From: an uncultured bacterium
GTDB lineage: Bacteria; Planctomycetota; UBA1135; GCA-002686595
Direction of reading: 5' to 3'
Length of the DNA: 64,000 nucleotides
Assembly (NCBI GenBank): GCA_937896235.1
Contig: CALBMX010000109.1
Location: forward strand, 20,049 to 84,048
In this document: positions 33,639 to 42,927 of the stretch, piece by piece
Layout: the number at the start of each line of letters is the position of its first letter
How positions within the stretch are numbered: position 1 is the first letter of the stretch
Program-made: the position numbers and the translations under genes
Notes under the pieces: model-generated
What the model was told of the DNA's origin: nothing
What the model saw: the letters and a program-made list of their open reading frames with translations, nothing else
Database searches by the model: none

Positions 33639-34053
33639 GCGGTCCCCATGCGAGCTTCGCCGAATCGTGGCTCCCGTTAGCCCCCTTCCGATTCTCAATG
33701 GGAAGGTGCGCACCCTCTCCCCGCTGCCCCACTCCAAAGCGGGCCAATCGCTTGCATTGCAAGTCCGTTACCGTGTGAATCACGCAGGGTCTCCCCGAGG
33801 GATTTACACTAGATGTCCGCCACCCAGGCGAGGTCGCTTCACGAGAGAGCAGAGACGCCTTGGGGGCCGCAGCTGAGTCCGGCTTCCCAAGATCTTGCTG
33901 GAGGTGACCGAACCGGGTGAAGCTGAAGTGAGGCTCGATACCGACCGGGCGCCCCAAAGAGTTTGCGCCGCGTATTCAGCGCAACGCCTGTCTCAACCAA
34001 CGGCAAACTTGGCACACTCTGGGTCCCCCTCACCCGATTTATCCGTACCGACC
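33639..34053. other. Long leader/intergenic region before xdhA
   Basis: About 415 bp if xdhA starts at 34054. The frame of xdhA is open back to at least 33895 (TTG) but those residues show no conservation with xanthine dehydrogenases. No tRNA, terminator or clear operator is seen. Small hairpins such as CTTGC-ATT-GCAAG occur. Confidence 0.35.
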
Positions 34054-35484
34054 TTGATTTCTTTCCTGCTCAACGGCGAGCCACTCATCCTGCCCGACGC
34101 CTCTCCCGAGCGTCTGCTCTTGGACTTCCTACGCAGGGAGCGAAGAGCCATTGGCACCAAGGAGGGCTGCCGCGAAGGCGACTGTGGTGCCTGTGCCGTC
34201 TTGTTAGGCGAGCTCAACCCAAGCGGCGAGCCGGTCTACCGCGCCGTGCCATCGTGCATGGTTTTACTTAGCCACGTCCAGGGCCGGCACGTCGTCACGA
34301 TTGAGGGTTTGAATCTCAACGAGGGACTGAGTCCAGTCCAAACCGCCGTCGTAAACCACGGTGGATCGCAATGCGGATTTTGCACACCCGGGTTCATCGT
34401 CAGCTTCACCAGCTTCCTATTGAATACTACGGAGTTCACGGTCGAGGCCGCGACGAACGCCATCGCGGGCAACCTCTGCCGCTGCACGGGTTACAGCTCG
34501 CTCGTGCGCGCGGGCGCGGCGATTGCGTCCGAGTTCGGAAAGCTCACCGCACCGGGCCCACAACGCTTGCAGGCATTGCTGCAGGCCGGCGCTCTCCCTT
34601 CAACTTTTGAGAGCGTTGTCGAAAAACTGCATGCGCTTCCAGAAGCCCAGTCCGAGGTTGTGCCAACCGCCTTGGTCTTAGGAGGAGGTACCGACCTCAT
34701 CGTCCAACGCGGTGCAGGATTGGAACGGACCCCGACCGCGAACCACTTCGCATCCCTAGCGGAGCGGCAGCTCACGCTCGACGGGGACACCCTGCGTATT
34801 CCCGGCGCCGCAACGTTTGAAGACCTGTACCGCTCCGAGCTCTTCACGGGCCTATGGCCCCTGGCAAAGGCCGACTTAGAGCGCTTTGCATCCATCCTTA
34901 TTCGCGAGCGCGCGACTGTCGCTGGCAATCTTGCCAACGCCTCCCCCATCGCAGATGGCACGGCGCTCTTCTTGGCTCTCGATGCTTACCTCGAGCTCGA
35001 TGGGCCACAGGGATCACGAGTTCTACCGCTCGCCGAGCTCTACCTGGGTTACAAGCAGCTCGCGCTTCTTGAGCGAGAGAGGATCACATCGCTCTGTATT
35101 CCAAACGCCCAGCAAACGACACGAAAGTACCATTTCGAGAAGGTCTCAAAACGCGAGTACCTTGACATCGCTACCGTAAACAGCGCGCTCTCGATTCAAG
35201 TAGAAGAGGGAAAGATCCTTCGCGCCTCGCTATCCGCTGGAGGCGTTGGACCCACCCCGATGTTGCTTGCCAAGACCACGGCATTCCTTTGCGGACAAGC
35301 CTTAGAGGTGCCCACACTTCTCGCCGCTGCCCTTATCCTCAATGAGGAAATCGCGCCCATCAGCGATGTGCGCGGCTCGGCTACCTATAAGCGCCTTCTC
35401 TTGCGACAGCTGTTTTTCGCACACTTCCTCGCGCTCTTTCCCACCGAGATCCCCGAGAGAGAGCTGATGGAGGCAACCCGATGA
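34054..35484 (+). CDS. xdhA: Xanthine dehydrogenase small subunit (2Fe-2S and FAD domains)
   Basis: 476 residues from the TTG at 34054, chosen because family similarity begins at ISFLLNGEPL; the frame is open further upstream, so a longer N-terminus is not excluded. The plant-ferredoxin-like [2Fe-2S] domain has CREGDCGAC and a later Cys. The second [2Fe-2S] domain has CGFCTPGF and CRCTGY. The FAD domain follows, with VLGGGTDLIVQRG and RERATVAGNLANASPIADG. It passes electrons from the molybdenum subunit to NAD+. ATGA overlap with xdhB. Confidence 0.88.
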   Translation: MISFLLNGEPLILPDASPERLLLDFLRRERRAIGTKEGCREGDCGACAVLLGELNPSGEPVYRAVPSCMVLLSHVQGRHVVTIEGLNLNEGLSPVQTAVVNHGGSQCGFCTPGFIVSFTSFLLNTTEFTVEAATNAIAGNLCRCTGYSSLVRAGAAIASEFGKLTAPGPQRLQALLQAGALPSTFESVVEKLHALPEAQSEVVPTALVLGGGTDLIVQRGAGLERTPTANHFASLAERQLTLDGDTLRIPGAATFEDLYRSELFTGLWPLAKADLERFASILIRERATVAGNLANASPIADGTALFLALDAYLELDGPQGSRVLPLAELYLGYKQLALLERERITSLCIPNAQQTTRKYHFEKVSKREYLDIATVNSALSIQVEEGKILRASLSAGGVGPTPMLLAKTTAFLCGQALEVPTLLAAALILNEEIAPISDVRGSATYKRLLLRQLFFAHFLALFPTEIPERELMEATR

Positions 35485-37694
35485 GCTTGGATGCGGCACA
35501 GCACACGAAAGGGGAATCCCTGTTCATCGACGACCTGCCCGAGCCGGCCGGCTGCGCGTTTGGCGCTCTCTTCACGTCGCCCGTCGCCCACGGCCATGTG
35601 CTCTCCCTCGACCTATCGAAAGCGTGCCGGGCGCCTGGAGTCCTCGGTGTTTTTACCGCCAAAGATGTCCCGGCTGAAAACCAAATCGGCGCCATCGTTC
35701 CGGACGAACCTCTCTTTGCAGAGGCGGATTTACACCATGTCGGCCAGCCGATCGCGCTGATTGTCGCCGAGTCTCCAGAACTCGCCCGAGCTGCACGCGA
35801 CCTGGTCCAAATCGAAATCGAAACACGCGCTCCAGTGACATGCCCGCGCGAGGCGGCCCGTCTCGGCCATTTCATCGTGCCCTCGCGCACCGTCGCAAAT
35901 GCCAGCGGGCAGGAGCTCAAAACCGCTTTTGAGTCCTGCGCAGTTGTTGTCGAAGGCACGGCATCCATGCGGGGCCAAGAGCACTTGTACCTCGAAAACC
36001 AGGCCTCCCTCGCCATGCCCCTTGAAGGTGGCCGTCTGCGCATTTACGCCGGCACCCAAGGACCGACCGCGGTCCAGCGTATTGCGGCCCGCGTGCTTGG
36101 ACTTCCCATGAGTGCGATCGAGGTCGAGGTGCGCCGACTCGGCGGTGCCTTCGGTGGCAAGGAAGATCAGGCCACGCCGTGGGCGACTTTTGCTGCGCTT
36201 GGTGCGCTTCTCCTCGGTCGCCCCGTCAAGGTCGCCCTGCAACGGGATGAGGATATGGTCTCTACCGGCAAGCGCCATCCCTACGATGCCGACTGGCGCA
36301 TCGGACTGGACGCTGACGGCAAGATCCTCGCTTACGAAGCGACCCTGTTTCAAAATGCAGGTGCCTCGGCCGACCTCTCCCCGGCTATTTTGGAGCGCAG
36401 CCTCTTCCACGCGACCAACAGCTACTACGTTCCAGCGGCAAGGGTGACAGCCCACTCCTGTCGCACGAACCTGACTCCCTTTACTGCATTCCGTGGCTTT
36501 GGCGGCCCCCAAGGAATGTTTGTGATCGAGGCAGCACTCGCGCGCGCCGCCGAAGTCACCGGCCGCAATCGCGAGGATCTACAAGCCCTCAATCTCCTTA
36601 GCGAGGGCGACCTGTTTCCCTATGGGATGGAGACGAAGGGTTGCCACGCGCGCCGCAGTTTCGACGAGGCCAAAGCCAAATACGACCTAGCCGGTGCTCG
36701 CAGAGCCGTCGACGAGTTCAATGCCAAGAGCGCGCGCTTCAAGCGCGGCGTCTCTTTCATGCCTATCTGTTTTGGCATCTCGTTCACAAACAAGATGATG
36801 AACCAAGCGGGTGCTTTAGTGCACATCTACACCGATGGTAGCGTTCATGTCGCAACGGGTGCCGTGGAGATGGGACAGGGCGTGACTGCGAAGCTGCGCA
36901 CCATCGCGGCGCGCACTCTCGGCTGCGAAATCGAGCGAATAACGATCGCGACAACATCTACGACCACGGTTGCGAACACATCGCCAACGGCTGCGAGTAG
37001 CGGTGCCGATCTTAACGGCATGGCCGTAAAGATCGCCTGCGAACAACTGCGTGAGCGCCTCACGAAACTGCTCAGCTCGCGCGAACTTCCGCTCAGTTGG
37101 GAGGACCTCATTGCCACTGCGCATTTCGAGCGTATCCATCTCTCCTGTGGTGCTCATTACGCCACACCCAAGATCAACTACGACAAGTTGCTCGAGACGG
37201 GGAGTCCGTTTGCCTACCACGTTTTCGGGTGCGCCCTCACGGAAGCAACCGTGGACTGCCTGCGCGGCACGTACGTCATCGACTCTGTCAAAATTGTTCA
37301 TGATGCGGGTCGTAGCCTCGCCCCCCTGATCGACAGGGGGCAAGTCGAAGGAGCCCTAGCCCAGGGAATCGGCTGGCTTACCTTAGAGGACCTCGCCTAC
37401 AGCGAAGACGGCCACCTCCTAAGTAACGCCCTTGCGACCTACAAGGCACCCGACGTCCACTCTACCCCAAAAGATATCCAGGTCGCATTCCTCGAAGACG
37501 CCGAGAACCCCGAGGCCGTCATGGGATCCAAAGGAATCGGCGAGCCACCGTTGATGTACGGAATCGGCTCTTATTTCGCGATTCGAGCTGCGGCAAGGGC
37601 ATTTAGAGGTCACAGCGACACCTGTGATTTACTCGACGCGCCCCTGACGCCCGAGCGCCTACTTCTGTATTTACACGGCACCTCACCCGCCTGA
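35481..37694 (+). CDS. xdhB: Xanthine dehydrogenase molybdenum-binding subunit
   Basis: 737 residues. Mo-cofactor motifs are GGAFGGKEDQA, TAFRGFGGPQGMFVIE (the substrate-binding Arg region), EMGQGVTAKL and GSKGIGEPPLMYGI, which carries the catalytic Glu. Together with xdhA this is the bacterial XdhAB type, oxidising hypoxanthine and xanthine to urate. The related 4-hydroxybenzoyl-CoA reductase has three subunits, so it is less likely despite the benzoyl-CoA operon nearby. No xdhC maturation gene is in the window. Confidence 0.88.
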   Translation: MSLDAAQHTKGESLFIDDLPEPAGCAFGALFTSPVAHGHVLSLDLSKACRAPGVLGVFTAKDVPAENQIGAIVPDEPLFAEADLHHVGQPIALIVAESPELARAARDLVQIEIETRAPVTCPREAARLGHFIVPSRTVANASGQELKTAFESCAVVVEGTASMRGQEHLYLENQASLAMPLEGGRLRIYAGTQGPTAVQRIAARVLGLPMSAIEVEVRRLGGAFGGKEDQATPWATFAALGALLLGRPVKVALQRDEDMVSTGKRHPYDADWRIGLDADGKILAYEATLFQNAGASADLSPAILERSLFHATNSYYVPAARVTAHSCRTNLTPFTAFRGFGGPQGMFVIEAALARAAEVTGRNREDLQALNLLSEGDLFPYGMETKGCHARRSFDEAKAKYDLAGARRAVDEFNAKSARFKRGVSFMPICFGISFTNKMMNQAGALVHIYTDGSVHVATGAVEMGQGVTAKLRTIAARTLGCEIERITIATTSTTTVANTSPTAASSGADLNGMAVKIACEQLRERLTKLLSSRELPLSWEDLIATAHFERIHLSCGAHYATPKINYDKLLETGSPFAYHVFGCALTEATVDCLRGTYVIDSVKIVHDAGRSLAPLIDRGQVEGALAQGIGWLTLEDLAYSEDGHLLSNALATYKAPDVHSTPKDIQVAFLEDAENPEAVMGSKGIGEPPLMYGIGSYFAIRAAARAFRGHSDTCDLLDAPLTPERLLLYLHGTSPA

Positions 37695-37799
37695 CTTCCC
37701 CTAGCGGCGCAAGGATAAGACCTCCGCCGATTGCTAGAGAAGTGTGTATCAACGCATTCGAATTGGGGCCGATCCACTTCGAAGACCTAGGATGCGTGA

Positions 37800-38837
37800 A
37801 TGAAAATCCTATTCCTTGGCGGTACCTCTTTCCTCGGCTACCACACGGTGCAGGCCGCGCTCGACAGCGGGCATGAGGTCACACTCTTCAACCGTGGAAA
37901 GACCTCTGCAAGGCCGTTTGGAGACGCCGTCGAATACCTGATCGGCGACCGGGATCCGCGGGACCCCTCCGGCTCGGGAGGACTCAGCGTACTGGAGGGG
38001 GCCCGCGAGTGGGATGCCATCGTTGATGTCAACGGCTACGTGCCACGCCTAGTCAAAGCGGCGGTCGAACTTCTGGCAGAGCGCTGCGATTCGTACCTTT
38101 ACGTCTCGACGATCTCCGTTTACGCGGGGCCGATTCCGCGGGGTATTACAGAAGAGGCGCCGCACCTCACGATGGAAGATCCGACGGACGAAGAGATCAT
38201 GGCGAACTACGGGGCTCTGAAGTCTCTGTGCGAGGCGGAAGTGCGGAAACGCTGCGCCGAGAAACTCACGATCGTGCGGCCGGGGATTGTCGCCGGTCCC
38301 CGGGACTACACGGACCGCTTCACGTATTGGGTGCAAGCCGCCGCGCAGCAAGGCGAACACATGTTGAGCCCAGGAGATCCAGGGGATCCTTTCCAGGTCA
38401 TCGATGCGCGCGACTTGGGAAAGTGGATGGTTCACCTGCTAGAGACCAAGACGCGAGGCGTGTTTAACGCATGTGGGCCTTCAAACACCTGCACCGTCGG
38501 CGACATGATTGAGGCGTGCTTACAAGGCACAGCAAGCAGCGCCCATGCCACCTGGCTCCCCTGGGCTTTCTTGGAGGAAGGCGGCGTCGAGGCTTGGACT
38601 GACCTGCCCATGTGCGTTCCGCCCTCCCACGAGGTCTCCTTGATCCGCACCGTGGATTCCTCGAAGGCCTATGCTGCAGGCCTCTCCATTCGGCCACTTT
38701 GCGAGACAGCTCGGGACACGTTGGCTTGGCTAAAAGTAGACCTACCTAGTCGCGAGAAGCCGAACCTAAAGGCAGGCATGAGCCGGGAGCGAGCCAACCA
38801 AGTCCTCGCAACTTGGTTGGCCAGCAATCCCCTTTAG
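37800..38837 (+). CDS. NAD-dependent epimerase/dehydratase (extended SDR)
   Basis: 345 residues. The N-terminal MKILFLGGTSFLGYHTVQAAL is the nucleotide-binding loop of extended SDRs (GGTxFLG type). The catalytic Tyr and Lys appear as YGALKSLCEAEV, with the Ser in YVSTISVYAG. Atypical-type SDRs of this length include sugar epimerases and plant chloroplast-type mRNA-binding relatives, so the substrate cannot be named. Just before the stop lies an inverted repeat, CCAACCAAGT/ACTTGGTTGG (38794-38820). A CCCC-TTTA-GGGG hairpin with a following CTTTT overlaps the stop and could terminate the transcript. Confidence 0.82.
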   Translation: MKILFLGGTSFLGYHTVQAALDSGHEVTLFNRGKTSARPFGDAVEYLIGDRDPRDPSGSGGLSVLEGAREWDAIVDVNGYVPRLVKAAVELLAERCDSYLYVSTISVYAGPIPRGITEEAPHLTMEDPTDEEIMANYGALKSLCEAEVRKRCAEKLTIVRPGIVAGPRDYTDRFTYWVQAAAQQGEHMLSPGDPGDPFQVIDARDLGKWMVHLLETKTRGVFNACGPSNTCTVGDMIEACLQGTASSAHATWLPWAFLEEGGVEAWTDLPMCVPPSHEVSLIRTVDSSKAYAAGLSIRPLCETARDTLAWLKVDLPSREKPNLKAGMSRERANQVLATWLASNPL

Positions 38838-38854
38838 GGGGGGCTTTTCGACTT

Positions 38855-40249
38855 CTAGGCCGTAACGCCTACACCGCTGCGACTAAACGTTGCGCCGAAG
38901 TGGCGCAGTACGGGCGGGCTCGTCTCAATCGTCACCCCTGCAATGGATGCCCGACGCTTGTAGACCGCATCGACGATTTCGATCACATAGTCCATGTGAC
39001 TTTGGGTATAGGTACGCCTCGGGATTGCCAAGCGAACCAGCTCGTGATGGGCGGGTGTCTCCTCCCCAGTTAGGGCGTCTTTTCCACCGAGCATCACCGT
39101 GCCAATCTCACAGGCGCGAATACCACCCTCTAAATAGATCTCCAGCGCGAGCGCGTGGCCTGGATACTGCTGCCACGGAAGATGATCCAAAAAACGACCC
39201 GCATCCAAGAAGATCGCGTGGCCGCCCGCAGGACGCAATACGGGAATCCCTCGCTCGTGCAGGGCTTCTACAACGTAGCGAATCGATGCGGCTCGGTAAT
39301 TGAGGTAGTCCTCTTCCACCACCTCGTTGAGACCTTGGGCGACGGCCTCTAGGTCGCGGCCGGCAAGTCCTCCGTAGGTGGGAAACCCCTCGGTCACAAC
39401 AAGGCGGCGGCGGAACTCGTCGGCAAGCTCTTTATCTCGACAGGCCAAGAAGCCGCCAATGTTTGCGATTGCATCCTTCTTTGCGGACATCGTGCAGCCG
39501 TCGGCAAGGTCAAACATGTCGCGGACGATAGCCCGAATCGGACGCTCGGATTGCCCGTGCTCACGCTGCTTGATGAACCATGCGTTCTCCGCGAACCGAC
39601 AGGCATCGATGAAGAATGGAATCTCGTGCTTGTCGCAGAGCTCGCGAATCCCACGCATGTTTTCCAGGCTGACGGGCTGCCCACCGCCGGCGTTGTTGGT
39701 GATCGTAACCATGACCAAGGGCACGTTCCCTTTATTGGCCTCAAGGGTGGCGGCCAGTGCCTTGAGATCCATGTTGCCCTTGAAGGGATAAGCGCTGCAG
39801 GTGTCCTCGCTCTCTTTGCAGGGATGGTCGAGGGCGATTGCTCCGGACTGCTCGGCATTCGCGCGCGTGGTGTCGAAATGCGAGTTGTTCGGGATGACGT
39901 GCGGGGAGCCGCCAAAAACTCCAAACAAGATGTGCTCGGCAGCACGACCTTGGTGGGTCGGGATGACCTCTTGAAACCCGAAGATCTCCTGGACCGCAGC
40001 CTCGAAGCGCCCGAAGCTAGGCGATCCAGCGTAGCTCTCATCCCCGCGCATGACCGCCGCCCACTGCTCGCTGGACATCGCGCCGGTGCCGCTGTCGGTA
40101 AGCAGGTCGATGATCACGTCTGCGCTCTTTAGAAAGAAGAGGTTGTTCGAGGCAGCGGTCAGCAGGTCTGCCCTCTCTTCGCGGGTTGTCATGCGGATCG
40201 GCTCGACACTTTTGATCCGGAAGGGTTCGATGATCGGGAGGTTGGGCAT
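38855..40249 (-). CDS. tnaA: Tryptophanase (tryptophan indole-lyase)
   Basis: 464 residues from the ATG at 40249; the family is about 470. It is a beta-eliminating PLP enzyme related to tyrosine phenol-lyase. Positions that separate the two are tryptophanase-like: HFDTTRA has Asp where the phenol-lyase has Thr, RACEIG has Ile where the phenol-lyase has Arg, and VLRHF has His where the phenol-lyase has Phe. The PLP-lysine region TMSAKKDAIANIGGFLA looks a little more like the phenol-lyase wording. The reaction would release indole, pyruvate and ammonia. Divergent from hipBA. Confidence 0.87.
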   Translation of the reverse strand: MPNLPIIEPFRIKSVEPIRMTTREERADLLTAASNNLFFLKSADVIIDLLTDSGTGAMSSEQWAAVMRGDESYAGSPSFGRFEAAVQEIFGFQEVIPTHQGRAAEHILFGVFGGSPHVIPNNSHFDTTRANAEQSGAIALDHPCKESEDTCSAYPFKGNMDLKALAATLEANKGNVPLVMVTITNNAGGGQPVSLENMRGIRELCDKHEIPFFIDACRFAENAWFIKQREHGQSERPIRAIVRDMFDLADGCTMSAKKDAIANIGGFLACRDKELADEFRRRLVVTEGFPTYGGLAGRDLEAVAQGLNEVVEEDYLNYRAASIRYVVEALHERGIPVLRPAGGHAIFLDAGRFLDHLPWQQYPGHALALEIYLEGGIRACEIGTVMLGGKDALTGEETPAHHELVRLAIPRRTYTQSHMDYVIEIVDAVYKRRASIAGVTIETSPPVLRHFGATFSRSGVGVTA

Positions 40250-40382
40250 GGGGCACGGCTTAGGCGGATGGACAAGGGGCGAGAGACGTCCCGGCATTCT
40301 AAGGACTTTCATGTCCGAATGTATAAGGTACCGCACATGTATCCACCGTCGCTGCTTTTCGGTCTCCAATAATACGGCTATT

Positions 40383-40412
40383 TTGATCGATACGACCTAT
40401 ATACGAGATCAA
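40383..40412. promoter_or_regulatory. Inverted and direct repeats in the tnaA/hipBA divergent region
   Basis: TTGATC (40383-40388) and GATCAA (40407-40412) form an inverted repeat. Inside it ATACGA occurs twice (40390-40395 and 40401-40406), 11 bp apart, about one helical turn. The whole 265-bp intergenic region is more AT-rich than its neighbours. The arrangement suits binding of a dimeric regulator, possibly HipB, and could affect both tnaA and hipB; this is an inference. Confidence 0.4.
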
Positions 40413-40514
40413 GTACTCTAATTTGCGCACTATTGAATTCGTTTATGGATTGGATGTCGTCAACCACCCAAAAATGAGCGATAGTATCCACATCATGAAT
40501 CAAAGGAGTCATAT

Positions 40515-40865
40515 ATGAGCAGTCCCGTCAGTAAAGGCCGCCTTGAAGCGCTCGCCACCCGTTTGGTTCAGATGAGGCTCAATAAGAACTGGTCTCAGAG
40601 TTATCTAGCTACCGAGGCGGGAGTCTCCGTTGCGACACTCCGACGGCTGGAGGCCGGGCACTCGATTGGCTTGGCCAGCTGGCTAGCGGTACTTGAAACA
40701 CTTGGCCTTGCTGAGCGCCTGGACTTCCTGCTTCCCCCACCGGCAGCCGATCCACTTGCCGAAGCCGAGCGCGAGCGGCAGAACTATCGACGGGCTAGGC
40801 GGCGCGCCTCCTCTACAAAACCTCCGGCCGAAAACTCAACCTGGACGTGGGGAGAGGATCGGTGA
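40515..40865 (+). CDS. hipB: HipB-type antitoxin / HTH regulator
   Basis: 116 residues. An HTH_3 (Cro/CI) domain is visible: LVQMRLNKNWSQSYLATEAGVSVATLRRLEAGHSIGLASWLAVLETLGL. The C-terminal 40 residues are charged and probably disordered. HipB-type proteins bind DNA, repress their own operon and neutralise the HipA kinase. An AAAGGAG Shine-Dalgarno precedes the ATG. The stop overlaps hipA as GTGA. Confidence 0.85.
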   Translation: MSSPVSKGRLEALATRLVQMRLNKNWSQSYLATEAGVSVATLRRLEAGHSIGLASWLAVLETLGLAERLDFLLPPPAADPLAEAERERQNYRRARRRASSTKPPAENSTWTWGEDR

Positions 40866-42190
40866 CTGTTTGCGAGGTTAGGCTTTGGGACACGATGGTG
40901 GGCGCCGTGACTTGGGAGGCGGGTGTTGCGAACTTCGCCTACACTCCGTCGTTCCGAAAGAGCGGTATTGAGATCGCTCCGCTTCAGATGCCCCTTGGAC
41001 CGGGTGTGTTTCGATTCCCGGAGTTGGCGCGAACGAGCTTCCACGGACTTCCTGGGTTGCTGGCGGATTCGCTGCCGGACAAGTTCGGGAATGCGGTGAT
41101 CGATGCGTGGCTCGCACAAAATGGGCGCGCTGCCGACAAGATGAACCCGGTCCAGCAACTCGCGTATACCGGCAGCCGAGGAATGGGTGCGCTGGAGTAT
41201 CTCCCGGCATTGGAGAGCGGTGCCAAGCCGAACGAGAAGATCGAAGTCGCCGACCTCGTGCGCCTCTCCAACGAGGTGCTCTCCGAGCGAAGGGACTTTA
41301 CGACGACCCTGGAGAGTGACTCCCGTGAGCGGGCGTTGGTCAGTCTGCTCAGCGTAGGCTCTTCAGCAGGAGGAGCCCGGGCAAAGGCCGTTGTCGCCTG
41401 GAATCGGAAGACCGGGGAGATGCGCTCGGGCCAAACGGACTCGCCCGAGGACTATGAGCACTGGCTGATCAAGTTTGATGGAGTTCTCCAAAACAGCGAT
41501 AAGGAGCTAGCAGACCCGATGGGATTTGGCCGCATCGAATACGCCTACTCCGAGATGGCGAAGCGCGCCGGAATTGAGATGAGTGACTGCTTCTTGCTTG
41601 AGGAGAATGGCAGGAGCCACTTCATGACGCGCAGATTCGACCGGTTCCTAGGGGTGGGTCCGATCGAGAAAGCGCCACGCGTGGAGAAGCTCCACGTCAC
41701 GACCTTGGGGGGAATGGCCCACCTGGACTTCAACTTGGCAGGGGCACACTCCTACGAGCGAGCCTTTGACGTATTGCGGGCCTTACGCCTACCGATGGCA
41801 GACCGTGAGGAGCTCTTCCGACGCATGCTGTTCAACGTGCTTGCGCGTAACCAAGACGACCATGTCAAGAACATCGCCTTTACGATGGCGAAGTCGGGGA
41901 CCTGGTCGCTCGCTCCGGCCTACGATCTAACCTTTGCCTACAACCCCAAGGGTGCGTGGACAAGCCAACACCAGATGTCGATTCACGGCAAACGAGACCA
42001 CTTCGACGCCACTGATCTAGATGCGATAGCCAAGTACGCAGGACTCGCGCGGGGGCGCGGAAGAGCCTTGGAATCGGAGGTGCGCGAGGCCCTCTCCATG
42101 TGGCTGTCCTTTGCAGCGGCCGCTGGAGTTCCCGACCTCTGGGCGCAGCAGATTGAGGGTCTGATGCGCGCGCGGTGCGAGGCGCTCTAA
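40862..42190 (+). CDS. hipA: HipA-type Ser/Thr kinase toxin
   Basis: 442 residues from the GTG at 40862, which overlaps the hipB stop and follows GGAGAGGA. Family features are the N-terminal couple-HipA region, GVFRFPELARTSFHGLPGLLADSLPDKFG, SSAGGARAKAVVAW (ATP-loop), MTRRFDRF, the catalytic loop NVLARNQDDHVKNIAF and LAPAYDLTFAYNP (metal-binding Asp). E. coli HipA phosphorylates glutamyl-tRNA synthetase, causing growth arrest and persistence; the target here is unknown. The catalytic residues look intact. The stop shares 4 nt with the convergent SDR stop. Confidence 0.9.
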   Translation: MTVCEVRLWDTMVGAVTWEAGVANFAYTPSFRKSGIEIAPLQMPLGPGVFRFPELARTSFHGLPGLLADSLPDKFGNAVIDAWLAQNGRAADKMNPVQQLAYTGSRGMGALEYLPALESGAKPNEKIEVADLVRLSNEVLSERRDFTTTLESDSRERALVSLLSVGSSAGGARAKAVVAWNRKTGEMRSGQTDSPEDYEHWLIKFDGVLQNSDKELADPMGFGRIEYAYSEMAKRAGIEMSDCFLLEENGRSHFMTRRFDRFLGVGPIEKAPRVEKLHVTTLGGMAHLDFNLAGAHSYERAFDVLRALRLPMADREELFRRMLFNVLARNQDDHVKNIAFTMAKSGTWSLAPAYDLTFAYNPKGAWTSQHQMSIHGKRDHFDATDLDAIAKYAGLARGRGRALESEVREALSMWLSFAAAAGVPDLWAQQIEGLMRARCEAL

Positions 42191-42924
42191 ACGAGCTGCC
42201 CCCCGTCGACCGGAACCACGGTTCCGGTGATGTGGCGAGCGGCATCGGAGAGCAAGAACAGCACCGTATCGGCAATCACATCGGCACCACCGATCCGCGC
42301 TAGGCAAGTCTCGGCGATCGCCCTCTCGCGAATGGCCGGCGGGAGATCTTTCGTCATTGGAGTCTCGATCATACCCGGCGCGATCGCATTCACTCGGATC
42401 CCCCTCGGGCCAAGCTCTCGGGCGGCGGTTCGGGTCAGGGACAGGATGCCCGCTTTCGAGGCAGAGTAATTCGCTTGGCCAAACTTGGCGCGCATTCCGT
42501 TGATGGATGCGATCTGCACAACGCTTCCCTTGCCGGCAGCTCGCATGACGCCCGCCACCGCCCGGAGCATCCAAAATGCTCCGGTCAGGTTGACGTCAAG
42601 GACGGCGCTCCAATCACAGTCGTCCATCTTCCAAAGCGCACGGTCCCTAGCAATACCCGCATTGTTTACCAGGTGATCGATGTGGCCATTCACACTGTGG
42701 ATTTCAGCTACAAGCTCCTCCACCGCGCCACTCTCACGCAAGTCGAGCTGGTACCAGGTGATGCCCACATCCTCGGCACGAAGAGCAGCCGGAGGGTTGA
42801 CGTCGACACCGTGCACAAGAGCCCCCGCCGCAGCCAAGCGTCGAGCGATCTCACGCCCGATACCGGCGGCCGCCCCCGTAACGATCGCAACCTCACCCGA
42901 AAAACAAAAGCTAGCTGTGCCCAT
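42187..42924 (-). CDS. SDR dehydrogenase at the end of the benzoyl-CoA operon; candidate 3-hydroxypimeloyl-CoA dehydrogenase
   Basis: 245 residues, FabG/acetoacetyl-CoA-reductase-like. The nucleotide loop is TGAAAGIGREIA, NNAG is present, the catalytic Ser-Tyr-Lys are in IASING...YSASK, and the protein ends GTVVPVDGGQLV. The end of beta-strand 2 reads HGVDVN. Asp at that position usually means NAD rather than NADP, which suits an oxidative step. It is 3 bp after bcrD. The operon's product is 3-hydroxypimeloyl-CoA, so oxidation to 3-oxopimeloyl-CoA is a natural next reaction; this assignment is an inference. Confidence 0.8.
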   Translation of the reverse strand: MGTASFCFSGEVAIVTGAAAGIGREIARRLAAAGALVHGVDVNPPAALRAEDVGITWYQLDLRESGAVEELVAEIHSVNGHIDHLVNNAGIARDRALWKMDDCDWSAVLDVNLTGAFWMLRAVAGVMRAAGKGSVVQIASINGMRAKFGQANYSASKAGILSLTRTAARELGPRGIRVNAIAPGMIETPMTKDLPPAIRERAIAETCLARIGGADVIADTVLFLLSDAARHITGTVVPVDGGQLV

Positions 42925-42927
42925 GGG

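Noticed and set aside
33700..33800. tRNA-like stretch upstream of xdhA
   Set aside because: A CTTGC-ATT-GCAAG stem looks like an anticodon arm, but no acceptor stem or T-loop GTTCGA sequence can be placed around it.
34054..37694. 4-hydroxybenzoyl-CoA reductase (HcrABC) linked to the benzoyl-CoA operon
   Set aside because: The FAD and 2Fe-2S parts are fused in one protein and the layout is XdhAB; Hcr has three separate subunits.
38855..40249. Tyrosine phenol-lyase that would feed phenol to aromatic degradation
   Set aside because: The three positions I used to separate the enzymes (Asp, Ile and His instead of Thr, Arg and Phe) favour tryptophanase.
40250..40369. Possible TnaC-like leader peptide upstream of tnaA
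   Set aside because: The upstream codons are in frame with tnaA without a stop and contain one Trp, but there is no separate short peptide with the TnaC pattern and no boxA/rut-like region I could recognise.
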